Of a DNA stretch of 64,000 bases, positions 33,649-43,315 are shown in pieces (position 1 is the stretch's first letter; each line of letters opens with the position of its first letter). Position numbers and translations under genes: made by a program. Below the pieces are notes generated by a model. The model was not told the origin of the DNA and searched no databases. It saw only the letters and a list, made by a program, of their open reading frames with translations. Source of the DNA: Zarea fungicola (lineage: Eukaryota > Ascomycota > Sordariomycetes > Hypocreales > Cordycipitaceae); the NCBI GenBank assembly GCA_900169235.1, contig FWCC01000192.1, forward strand, positions 221,954-285,953, read 5' to 3'.

Positions 33649-34962
33649 ATGCCTTTCCTGCCTGACGATAGCGCTGTCCAGGGTGACACGTTCAACTCGA
33701 CCACCACCATCACCCTCTCGGGCCCCGATAACAACTGTAGCAACGCGACTCAAGAGGCTCATGCGCAAATACCATCAATTGTCGAGCCGACGGGGGCTGA
33801 ACCTCAATGCCCCTACAACTATGCCCACCTCGAGAAAGTGCACGATGTTGCGGAGGCCGACCGGGTCGATTACGTCAATCCCCTCGAATCAAGCTCTCGA
33901 TGGTATATTTCTATGAGGGCCCAGGCCATTCGATCTGCCGCTGGCTTTGCATTCGGCCTGTCAAACCGAACAGTGCCTGCTGCACCCGTTCCGTCCAAAT
34001 GCATCTGGCTTGATTCCACCCTGTCCAAGTCGCCGGGCAAGGAGAAAATCAAGGTGGACGTTTGGACACCGCCGCGCCTTGCTCTCGGCCCCCGCGCTGC
34101 CGTCATCAACTTCCATGGTGGCGGATGGATTCTCGGCGCCGGCACCGACGACGGTCGCTGGGCCGCCGCAGTCATGACCTCGATAGATGCCATTGTTTTC
34201 TCAGTCAACTACAGACTTGCGCCAGCGCACCCCTTCCCGACCCCCATTGAGGACTGCGTAGACTCAATTCTACAGATTGCTGCTCGAGCAGAAGAATTTG
34301 GCTTCGACCCAAATCGCATCATTTTATCAGGATTCTCAGCTGGTGCATCTAATGCGCTGAGTAGCTGGGTTGTGCTTGAAGAGCCCCAGCGCTGGAACTA
34401 CAATCTGCCGAAGCCTGTGCCTAAAATTGCTGGCATGGCTCTTTTCTACCCAGTTTTGGACTGGACGTTTACACGTGAAGAAAAACGTAGTGCATGCCAT
34501 CTACCCGACATGACGTTGGCCCCTGGCTTGACGGACCTCATTGATGCCTGTTACGTTTACCCACCGATTCCTCGACAAGAATGCACTGACTGGCGTCTTT
34601 CTCCCGGTCTCATGGGTGACACAACCTTGGCGAAGCTGCCGCCGATGCACTTGTGTCTGTGCGAGTACGACATGCTCCTCCAAGAAGGTTTGCGTTTCGC
34701 CAAGCGTATACGTGCCAGTCCAGCCGACAAGACATTGACGCTCCGGGTTGTCAGCCAGGAGAAGCATGCGTGGGACAAGCCATTGCCGCTTGCGGCCGTG
34801 AAGGAAAGCGTCAATGCTGAATACACCGAGGCGACGTTGGCTATTGCGAATTGGCTTGGCCAATTCCATGACACAGATAATGAGTCGATGCTGTCGCTAC
34901 CAACAAAGCGGCTTCGCCTTCGCCCATCCGGTTACTTTAAGCGCTCTCGGTCAGTTGAATGA
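33649..34962 (+). CDS. erdH (putative): Alpha/beta hydrolase, HSL family; candidate ergosteryl-aspartate hydrolase ErdH
   Basis: One exon, 437 residues from the ATG at 33649. The frame is open for 25 codons upstream but without ATG. It has the hormone-sensitive-lipase/carboxylesterase layout: oxyanion loop HGGGW at about 156-160, VNYRLAPAHPFP, nucleophile elbow GFSAG at about 228-232 (Ser 230), catalytic Asp in CEYDMLLQEG (about 341) and His in QEKHAWDKP (about 373), so the triad is complete. The N-terminal 80 residues are polar with NST-type sites. I see no clear signal peptide. The gene starts 3.2 kb from erdS on the opposite strand. ErdH, the enzyme that removes Asp from ergosteryl-aspartate, belongs to the alpha/beta hydrolases. 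The assignment to ErdH rests on fold plus neighbourhood and is inference. Confidence 0.7.
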   Translation: MPFLPDDSAVQGDTFNSTTTITLSGPDNNCSNATQEAHAQIPSIVEPTGAEPQCPYNYAHLEKVHDVAEADRVDYVNPLESSSRWYISMRAQAIRSAAGFAFGLSNRTVPAAPVPSKCIWLDSTLSKSPGKEKIKVDVWTPPRLALGPRAAVINFHGGGWILGAGTDDGRWAAAVMTSIDAIVFSVNYRLAPAHPFPTPIEDCVDSILQIAARAEEFGFDPNRIILSGFSAGASNALSSWVVLEEPQRWNYNLPKPVPKIAGMALFYPVLDWTFTREEKRSACHLPDMTLAPGLTDLIDACYVYPPIPRQECTDWRLSPGLMGDTTLAKLPPMHLCLCEYDMLLQEGLRFAKRIRASPADKTLTLRVVSQEKHAWDKPLPLAAVKESVNAEYTEATLAIANWLGQFHDTDNESMLSLPTKRLRLRPSGYFKRSRSVE

Positions 34963-35275
34963 TCAAACCTGTCTGGGTTTCTCTTTGATTTTCTTGTTCT
35001 TTCATGACTCTTGGATTTTATGAACTTAGCTATTAGCAAGCAAGGCGTTCACAGGTATAGCATGCGCATTGTGCTGGGTGTTTTACATAGGCAATAGGTT
35101 CATTTGGTGCATATAGACAATTATACGACTAATAGACCGCAGAAAGTAGGCTCAATAACAAACTATCAAGCAGAAACATACATGTGCAGTGAAAAATGAA
35201 ACAGTACGCTTACTGGCTAAGAAAGACAAAATAAACCAGGACAAAAGTCTGCCACTCATGACATTTTGTCGCCCC
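34963..35275. other. Convergent 3' flank, no gene recognised
   Basis: A 313-nt spacer between the hydrolase and the convergent FAD monooxygenase. Confidence 0.6.
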
Positions 35276-36758
35276 TCATTGTGGTAGGGGAAACTCTCGC
35301 ACATCACGAGCAAAGTGATTGCTTGTCCAATTGAGGTAGGACACAACAATCCACGACATCCATTCCATGAATACGCGACCCAGCCATCCCGACGGAACAG
35401 GGGAGTTCCATCGTGTCATGGACGTCTTGTAAAGCCCAGAAATATCCTTGCGCCGCAGAGTTTCGTAGTCGGCAAGCATCTGGGGCATGCTACGCGTGTC
35501 CCGGCGGGAGAGTACGTGGGCCAGCAACACGCCATCTTCGATTGCTACCCCAGTGCTCTCACCTTGGGGGGGCATCTATTGACGTTAGTACGTAAAACAA
35601 AGAAAGGGGGGGGGATTTCGGAGCAAATGCCAAATGGAAGAAGAAAAAAAACCTCATTTATCCTGGCGATTTGGGGTCTTTTTCTTTCCTTTTTCGGCAC
35701 CTACGAAAACATGTCATGGGTTGTCGACCACGGGCTTTACTTACAGCATGAGCCGCATCACCGAGAAGCAGCACCCTCCCCTTGGACCATACTCCTCCAT
35801 CAGGAAGCATGTGCACTGGGAAAAAGAACCAGTCGTCGCAGCGGTCCAAGATTTCATGTAGCGATGGTATGGCGCCGCCTGCAAACATGGCGCTGATTTT
35901 AGTGCGTAGGCCTTGCTTGTCCGCACCATGCACGGCCCAACCTTCGCGGCTCGAGCCCTCGCCAGCGCTGTCGGCAGCGACGTCTGGCACAGGCATCACG
36001 GCGGCGAGATAGAAGCCCTTCTGCTTGCCAGGCGGCTCATAGTATGCCATGAGCAGCGCCTCGGCGCCGCCTTGGATGAGCGTTGTGTTGCCCACCAGAG
36101 GTTTCCCGTCGGCGCGGGTCCAGCGCGCCGCTTCGTCGGCGGACACGGGGATGAAACCGTAGGCGACGCACTTGCCGGTATAAGTTTTGGGGCGATCTGG
36201 CTCAACGACTTGGCGGCGGAGGAACGAGTGTATGCCGTCGCAGCCGAGAACTAAATCGGCATCAATTGTCACGTCTTCGGCGCCGCCATTGTTGGTGGTG
36301 TAAGTGACTCTGACTCCGCCATCATCATCCCCGGCACCGCAGTTCTCCACGGCTTTGACTTTGGCTCCGTAGAGTATCTCGAGGACTTTGGGGTCCACAT
36401 CCTCCTGTGCGGTTTCCAGGAGAGCCTCGACAATGGCCTCGCGAAGTACGCGCAGAGCGTCTATGTCGGGCCAGAGGCATGCGAGAATACGTCCCGTGCG
36501 GTGTGCGACAAGCTCAATCGCGCTGACGGGGTTTCCGCGCGGCCGGAGGCGGGGACCTGCGCCGAGTGCGTCGAGATAGCGCAGGGCGAGAGGGGTAAGG
36601 TTCACGGCGCCGCCGATTGTTTGCACCTTGTTGCGCAGCTCCAAGACGGTGATGTGGATGGGCTGTGTGCTGGTGGAGGGGTGCCGGGCGAGGGCGAGAG
36701 CAGTGGAGAGACCAGAAGGCCCTGCACCGACAATGACAACGTGAAGGGGTTTGGTCAT
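35276..36758 (-). CDS. FAD-dependent monooxygenase (salicylate hydroxylase-like, group A)
   Basis: Two exons on the minus strand, 36758-35745 and 35575-35276, for 437 residues. The splice joins GDAAHA to MPPQGESTGVAIEDG, restoring the canonical FAD/ribityl motif. At the N-terminus VIVGAGPSGLSTALALARH is the Rossmann dinucleotide motif, and ADLVLGCDGIHSFLRRQV is the DG motif. These three motifs define group A flavoprotein aromatic hydroxylases, which use NAD(P)H and O2 to hydroxylate phenolic or other ring substrates. The C-terminus has a short hydrophobic patch (WMSWIVVSYLNW). The substrate is unknown. It converges on the putative erdH gene 313 nt away. Whether that proximity has meaning depends on conservation in other genomes. 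Confidence 0.9.
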
Positions 36759-38003
36759 TTTCCCCTCTCTCCTTTCTTGAGTTGCCCGTCTGTTTTATGT
36801 CTTGTAATTGAGTTGGGACTAACTAGGTCCTGTTGAAGTGTAAGTAGTTGGTTGCAGTTTAGCAAGTGATGTGTGAGGGTTGCCGGGTCTGAAATATTCT
36901 GGAGTTCTTTGCTACTTTTATAGTCTGTTGAAACGGAAAAATTAGATTAGAAACGTCAAGGTCGACGAAAAAAAAAAATAGATTGCGCAGCTGACGCGAA
37001 GCTTCATGGTTGAATTATTCCAGAGGTACCAATACGAATCGAATCCGACGACACTGTCTCAGCCAAAGGCTTCAGCCAGAAGACCCACGCAAGGAACGCC
37101 ATGCCTGGGGAACTAGCCACCGCTCTCCTTGCCTAGATAGGAAATTAGGACATATAACGGCTATGCTAGTCAACAATAAAAGTTGAGCAGAAAAGGTAGC
37201 CAAGGTTTTGAATCTCGAATCTAGCAGAATCAGGGCGGTGGACGGATGTGCGAAGCCAAGCTATGCCTGTATTAAGTGGCGGACAGGGGTTCTTGCATTG
37301 CTCTGCGTGCAGATGATCTGGTGTGGGAAGATATAAAAGTATGTGACGCATCAAAATTTTGCCCAATGTATGCATTGATTAGCTAGTCTTTTGGTTTGAA
37401 GTCAGCAAAAAAGCCACCGTTTTTCAGCTTGGCGTCTATAGTAGAGCTGTATACACTAGCACGCTAAATTTACCAAGATAATTAAAGTTCTTGGGTGAAG
37501 TTGGCGCTTAATGACAAAAACCTCGTTCCATGCACCAAACGAGAATTTGTGCATCGAAATGTCACAAGAAAATGAAAAAGGTTCTTCCGAATGGGTTCGG
37601 GTTTGTGCCCTTGTTCCGCAGCCGAACAACCCCTCATCTATGGGTTTTGTGCTGTGTAACCGCGGTTTCTTAGGCGGCTGAATAAAAAGGCAGCATCGAA
37701 GCGCTGTTGCATCGGGTGAGAGTTAGTCCTCTCGGTGCTGCGGGTGCAGGCTGCTTCCTATGCCGTTAGACGTCTTTATGCAAACTCTGCATTGAAAAAA
37801 TCATCAACCTGGATACACGAAGAGCATCCATATCATTGATAGAGAGGACGTAAACCAGTCTTCTTGCTTCAGAGTCTACCAACAAAATAAACCTGGCCCG
37901 GCTTGATAGATGTGGAAGTAAAATCTCTCTCTACATCCGAAACACCACTACTGACTTCCTTTGGCTCCCCGCCGTGTCTCAGAAGAGGAGAGATATCACA
38001 GCC
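36759..38003. other. Intergenic, no gene recognised
   Basis: About 1.2 kb of divergent promoter space between the FAD monooxygenase and the F-box-like gene. Only short, feature-poor open frames. Confidence 0.6.
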
Positions 38004-40188
38004 ATGTCTCAATCCGGCAGAGCCTCAGAATCCGTATGGCGAGGCCATCTGTATTTGCCGTTCGAGTGTGGCATCTGTGCCCAACCCATCAAGCCTCGCT
38101 GTTCCTGCCATGCTTGTGAGTAACCACTCTTAATTTTCCTAATGGAATCAATCGGTCATTCAGTCAAACATGCTTGCTGAGACCTTGAATCCATCAACTG
38201 ACATGAAAACTAAACGCTCCGTTTACCCCCTCCACCAGTAATTTCCACACGCGACTCCATGGACCTGCAGGAGCCCACGTCGCCGTTCATATTCCCCCTC
38301 TCAGCCACCGGCTCAGGCGTCACTTCCTCCGACGCCATAAATTCTATTGTACGCGTTGATAACTGGGCAATTGGCGCGCGCTATATTGTCGAGCCGCAGC
38401 CGCCAGGCCGCTGCGTGGAGTGCACCGTCTTCCATGATGACTGCTACCGCATGTACCTGCATTGTGCCGGTGCCAATTCCCAGGCCCTGCGGTATCTCTG
38501 GTTTGAGGGTCTCTGGCGGCAGCCCTGGAACCGCGCCCGGACACACCAAAACTTACGTCCGCTGCCGCGCGAGGGGCTCACCTGCAGCAAAGCAGCGCTT
38601 TCTGCTGTCTTTTCCAAGCTCGACCTGCCCGATTTGGTGGCAAAGTTGCCGTGGGAGATTGTCTGTGCCATTTTCGAGTTGTCGAGCCAGGCAATATTAT
38701 GGAGGGCGGCTCGTGCTGTCACGGTTGCATATGCAGCGCGGCAATGTGTAGCTGACGATGAGATTCAGTTGGTACCAGCTCTTGATGTGGCACTGTGGAA
38801 GCGTGGCGAAGCCCCAGGTCTTCTTGATTTATCCGCCCAGAGACTCCCACTAATACGCTTTACCATCGACTCACAAGGAATAAATCATATTGAACGTATT
38901 CAATCGATGCAGGAAGTACAGTTTAAACTCTCTGTTCAGGATGAGGAGTATCTAGTGGCGAACGAGGAGGAACTGCAGTCAGTAGAAGTGGCTTTCAAGG
39001 TATGTCCTGACGTAAATAAATATGAAGAATTGCACAATGCTAAGAAGAGACCTCTCTTGCCTAGCATGGTAAAGCACGCTTACGCATTCCTCGAGGCCAT
39101 CCAGGCTTCACAACTTGGAACATGCCGCGCCCACCGCCGGCCCCACGCCAGAATGCCACTGTGCATGATACAATGATGAACTGGGTTGAAGCTGGCACTC
39201 CAATCACACGCATGTGTGGTGAATGGGCCAAGGCCAACCGGTTCCAGGCCACGGCAATCTCTGGTGCCACTGGTCTGACATTTATTTTTGAGAAAGAGTA
39301 CCTTGCCCATGTCCATGCACACACGCTGAGGGCGCCGATTGCCGAGCTACCGCACGACACAAATGTGCTCAGAGAGCTTGGTGGTGAAGTAATGGAGCAG
39401 TTCTCAACACTTGCATTCGTGCATCTGCCACTGCCGCCTGGGGAAAAGATACTAGCCATCAGCTATGGAAGTGACGGGAGGAGAGGCCGAATAAGACGGC
39501 CAGGTATGATTGTACGCAACGCAATATGCCTTCCCCGCCGTCAGAATAAACCATTTCTAACATCCGCTAGGTTCATACCAAGCTTGCTGGAACCGTCTTT
39601 TTAGGTCACATTATGCCCATAAACGTCCCTTGCATACCATTGAGTGAAGAGCCGGAGATGCTGTTTACACGGCTACAGATCTCCTTCGTATCCGGTTTTG
39701 GTGCCTACAATTCGAAACAAGTATCCCAACTCAAGTATGCCGACAAAGTTACACATCCTCCAGCTGCCGTGACATTTGGACAGTACGAGGCCTTCAAACT
39801 TACGTCGTATGCGCCCCTAGACAATATCGTCCGTGTCGATGTCGCTGTCGAGCCCACAAGCGAAGCCCTGCAGGGTATCATTTTCTACTATACCAACGGT
39901 GCACAGCGGTCCGTGGGTCAGTACAGGATTGGGTACAACGCTATCCAAACGTACATGAACCCAGTCTGCCTATGTTTGCGGCAAGACCAGCTGCTGGGTA
40001 CGCGGCCTGCAGCCCATATTCTTCGCGTAACGGGCAGCCCATCCTGCCGTGAGGGCCATGAGACGCATACGCCAGAGAATGGATGCGTCTGCTATCGACT
40101 AACTGGATTTATCCGTGCACAGTTTGACTCGGAATCAATATCGCTTCACTTCGCCGACCGGGAGGCACAGCTAGCCGAAAGGATGTAA
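38004..40188 (+). CDS. F-box-like protein with Cys-rich N-terminus, function unknown
   Basis: Four exons by manual splicing: 38004-38115, 38239-38999, 39065-39503 and 39605-40188, for 631 residues in continuous frame. The N-terminus carries a Cys-rich patch (CGICAQPIKPRCSCH), and a second Cys/His group follows (CVECTVFHDDCY). Around residue 165 the stretch LPDLVAKLPWEIVCAIFELS looks like an F-box core, which would link the protein to SCF ubiquitin ligases through Skp1. The C-terminal 350 residues resemble a beta-rich globular domain (LTSYAPLDNIVRVDVAV, GIIFYYTNGAQRSVG) seen in other fungal F-box proteins that lack a named function. The third intron could use another acceptor, but the one chosen keeps the downstream conserved frame. 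I do not recognise a specific orthologue. Confidence 0.65.
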
Positions 40189-40653
40189 AAGCCCCTTGCT
40201 TGTGTCGCTTTGTCCTCAAGCATCTAACGCATGTGCCAACAACTGTTAAATGACTTTGAACTGAGAGCCGATATTGACCAAACCATCATTGAAATGACGG
40301 GAAACTGCGTACGGAAACATAGGCTGTACCATGTAGACGGGAGGTTTCTGACTAGTTGTCACTGCTAACCATGGTATTGACTCCAGGGCCAGAACTGGTT
40401 TTTGATACATGGCGATTTCGATTTCTAACGATTTGACGGCCGCATTTATGATTGTTAGTAGGAGAGCATGACCAATTTTCTTACCTTGCATTGTATAAAA
40501 TTTTTGTTCTTGGTTCAACAAATGGAGTTCCCTGTTATCCAACACCATTTGAATGAAATTGCCTTATCAGTTTTAATTTAGATTGTAGCGGTGTTATAAA
40601 CAATGGTTGTATTTTGTCTTTTCTAAAATGTCGTTATATGGTTTATTTTTACT
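40189..40653. other. Convergent 3' flank, no gene recognised
   Basis: AT-rich spacer between the F-box-like gene and the convergent glycolipid transfer protein gene. Confidence 0.6.
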
Positions 40654-41565
40654 TCACCACTTGGCCTCCTTGCTGTCGACGAACTTCTTGAGGATGCCGA
40701 CAATCTTGGCGAGGGCCGTAAGGTAGACCTGCAACTCCTCGGTAACCTTGGCATCATTGTCACCGAGCTTGGCGTAAAAGTCCTTGCGGTAGGGACAGGC
40801 GCTCATCGCGGCGCTAAAAATGGGCTTGACGAGGAAGCTGTGGTGAGGCTTGAGGGTGCTGCCGTAGGCGGCGCGGAACGAGTCGGCCAGCTCTTCGTTG
40901 GGGTTGGCCGTGTTGGCGGTCAGGGCCAGGCACGTAAATTCGAGACCACTAATTTGAGCCTGTATGTCAGTTATTTCTTTTCATCTTTTCTTCATCTTTT
41001 CTACTTTGACAGCCATGAAGGTGTTTTGTAGCATTCGGGTACGGGAGTGGAGCGCCGTACCGAACAAGCCAGAGAAGACCCTCGGTAGCTGTGTGCTTCT
41101 TGGTCTTGAGCTCGTTGCGGCAAAGGTCCTGGACGGACTCGGATTCGGCGGGGGAGGCGAGCTGGCGGTCACGGATTTTCTACAAAGTAGTGGATGTCGT
41201 TAAAATCAGCTATGTCGTCTTGTGAGACTTTGTCGTTCTGGTTTCTCCCACCTTGATGTTGCCAATCATGTCATTCTTGACTGGGGAGAAGGCAACGGAT
41301 CCGAGAGCATCTGGGCCACCGAGAAATCAGTCTCTACGCGCTCCGATCTTCTGCATTGGCAAGAAAAAAACATAGTAGCGTAATAAATAGTTGCAGTAAG
41401 GAACAATAGTCACTTACCAAAGATGGTGGTAAGAGACTCGGCAGCTTCCAGGAACTCGCTGGTGGACACGGCGCGGCCATTGGCCTCGTCAATGGGGACA
41501 TCGACAAAGGACTTCTTAAAGGTCTGCACAATCGTGCCACCTGGGGGAATAACGGGAGCGGACAT
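40654..41565 (-). CDS. Glycolipid transfer protein, HET-C2 type
   Basis: Four exons on the minus strand: 41565-41418, 41310-41252, 41179-41061 and 40948-40654. They close in phase to 206 residues, the normal GLTP length. The joined protein reads through FLEAAESLTTIFDALGSVAF, VKNDMIGNIKKIRDR, TEGLLWLVRGLEF (made by the last splice) and TLKPHHSFLVKPIFSAAMS. These carry the conserved Asp/Asn/Lys/Trp/His that grip the sugar head group (D..N..K, W and H). GLTPs move glycosphingolipids between membranes in the cytosol. In Podospora the homologue HET-C2 is an incompatibility protein, recognised by a NLR partner. Nothing here shows that such a function applies in this fungus. Confidence 0.9.
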
Positions 41566-42265
41566 GGCTAAATTCGGGTGGCGGTTCGTGCGATTGATGA
41601 TGGAGCAAAGACACCGGAAGAAGAGGTTTATTTAACTTGTTGACAAAGGACACAGTAATAAGTTGCTTGGGGCTTGTGAGGGAGGGGGGAGAGAGCTCCG
41701 TTCTCCGTATTTCACAGGCGGTGCTGGCGGCGGTGTAGTTTGGTTTCAAGCAGGGCTGAGGGTCTCTCTGTGGCGTTCAAACCAGGGGGATGAGGGGCAG
41801 CCTGGTGCGGGGCAGAACTGGCACGCGTACCTGTGCCGCTGGTGGTGGTTACTTTGAAGCAATGGCGTATCGATGGGTGTGCCATTGGCGAATAATTTGA
41901 TTAAAATCGAATAACTGAGATTATGAAGTAAAAGATAGAGACTGCCTTTCTGGGGCGGGGGCGGGGGGTAAAAAGAAGAAGACCAGAAAAGTACACAAAA
42001 GAAGCAACCTAATAAGTAGTTCTATTGGAGCAATCAGTTAGTTAGTGATACTATTGTTCTGTAATAAATGGAACTTTGCCCCCTTTAAAAGCAACGGCAA
42101 CGTTGGCACAAAGGATGCTATAACTAATCGCTAACTGACTCACACAAGGCTATCAGCACGTATTAGTGCGAGAACAAGATTCTCAATTGCAAATTGACCA
42201 AGTTACACGTGCTATTTTTATCATTTAGAAAAGAAAATGAGCTTGTTACATATGGCAAGCAACTA

Positions 42266-42912
42266 CGGTCGCACATTAGCCACGCTACGCAAAAGCTGCA
42301 AAAACTTAAAAAAAAAAAAAAAAAGGACAATAACACATATTTTACCGCCAGCAGATGCCCTGCACATGGAAAATATACTGCAAACTGATCTCCTAGCTGT
42401 ATAGAGCACTTCCTCTTCTTTTTTCCCTTTTTTTATTCTGTAGTGGGTTGCGCGCTGGCGTACACGTCACGTACACGGCATACAAACTCATACATACACA
42501 TAGAAGTCAGCTTTCTATAGCCAGAAGATGCCCTATATATAGAAAATATATTGCCAATTGATCCTTTGACTATTAAATGCCTACTCTCTTTTTTTTTCTA
42601 CCCTGTGGTAGGATGTGCGCTGGTGTGTATAGTGTGTACACAGCACACACACACATAACACACTCTCTATGCCTCTAAAAAAGGTTCACATGACTAAAGA
42701 ATAACCCTAACCCTAGTAGGAAACTATTTATCTTTAATCCTTTAAGAAATATTAAAAAGATCTAAGAAAAATATATCTATACTACAGTCTATAGATTATA
42801 TTTATTATATTTAAATTAGAATTCTAGTAAAGACTCTACATTTTAACTGTTGTGTGCTGGTTTTTTTTTTGAGTTTTTGCAGCTTTTGCGTAGCGTGGCT
42901 AATGTGCGACCG
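42266..42912. mobile_element. MITE-like element, 647 bp, 41-bp perfect terminal inverted repeats, TA flanks
   Basis: The left end (42266-42306) and the reverse complement of the right end (42872-42912) are identical over 41 bp, starting CGGTCGCACATTAGCC. One mismatch and an A-run (left) or T-run (right) follow. Both ends are bordered by TA (42264-42265 and 42913-42914), the target duplication of Tc1/mariner/pogo-type elements, including fungal Fot1. There is no transposase frame inside, so it would depend on a transposase supplied elsewhere. The interior is AT-rich and holds two diverged tandem units plus a short CCCTAACCCTA run. The identity of the ends suggests a fairly young insertion, while the interior looks degraded. 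Confidence 0.82.
42348..42655 (+). repeat. Two diverged tandem units inside the TIR element
   Basis: Unit 1 begins near 42348 and unit 2 near 42521. They share CCAG-AGATGCCCT, GAAAATATA-TGC and a later pyrimidine run plus GCGCTGG. Many differences are C in unit 1 against T in unit 2, or G against A. Confidence 0.6.
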
Positions 42913-43315
42913 TAAGCAACCCCAGTTTCGCGTGGATAGTTTCATTGTCTACTGCTGCTGGCGAGAGAGCCGATTATTTTTACGAATGTTAGTCTTGTTT
43001 TTGCCTGTTTAAACCTAGTTGTGCCCCAGGCTCTTTCATACTCATCGAACTGACACCGGCTTTTGTTTTGGAAATATTTCAGTCGCTTTGCTGCTAGCTT
43101 GTAAAACACGGGATAACAAACACGAATCACGATGCGGCCAATTCCGTCGCAGAGTCTAGTAGATATCCCACCAAGATGTGGTACATTAAAATCTAATACA
43201 CGAAATTAACTCATCAGAACCAAACGCCCCCAGTTCCGCCGTTCGATGGGGCAGCTGAGATCTCAATACAGCACTGTCTCTGGGCTTCTCTGAAATGTGC
43301 TGCAGACTAAGGCCG

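Larger units (their letters stand above)
41566..43315. other. Intergenic, mostly a small transposable element and AT-rich DNA
   Basis: Contains the TIR element at 42266-42912 and flanking AT-rich sequence. No gene of its own is recognised. Confidence 0.6.

Noticed and set aside
39571..39604. Acceptor at 39570 for the last intron of the F-box-like gene
   Set aside because: It would shift the frame and stop shortly after. The acceptor at 39604 keeps the conserved downstream frame.
42703..42716. Telomere-like CCCTAACCCTA
   Set aside because: Only about two units, inside the TIR element. Too short to argue for a chromosome end or fusion site.
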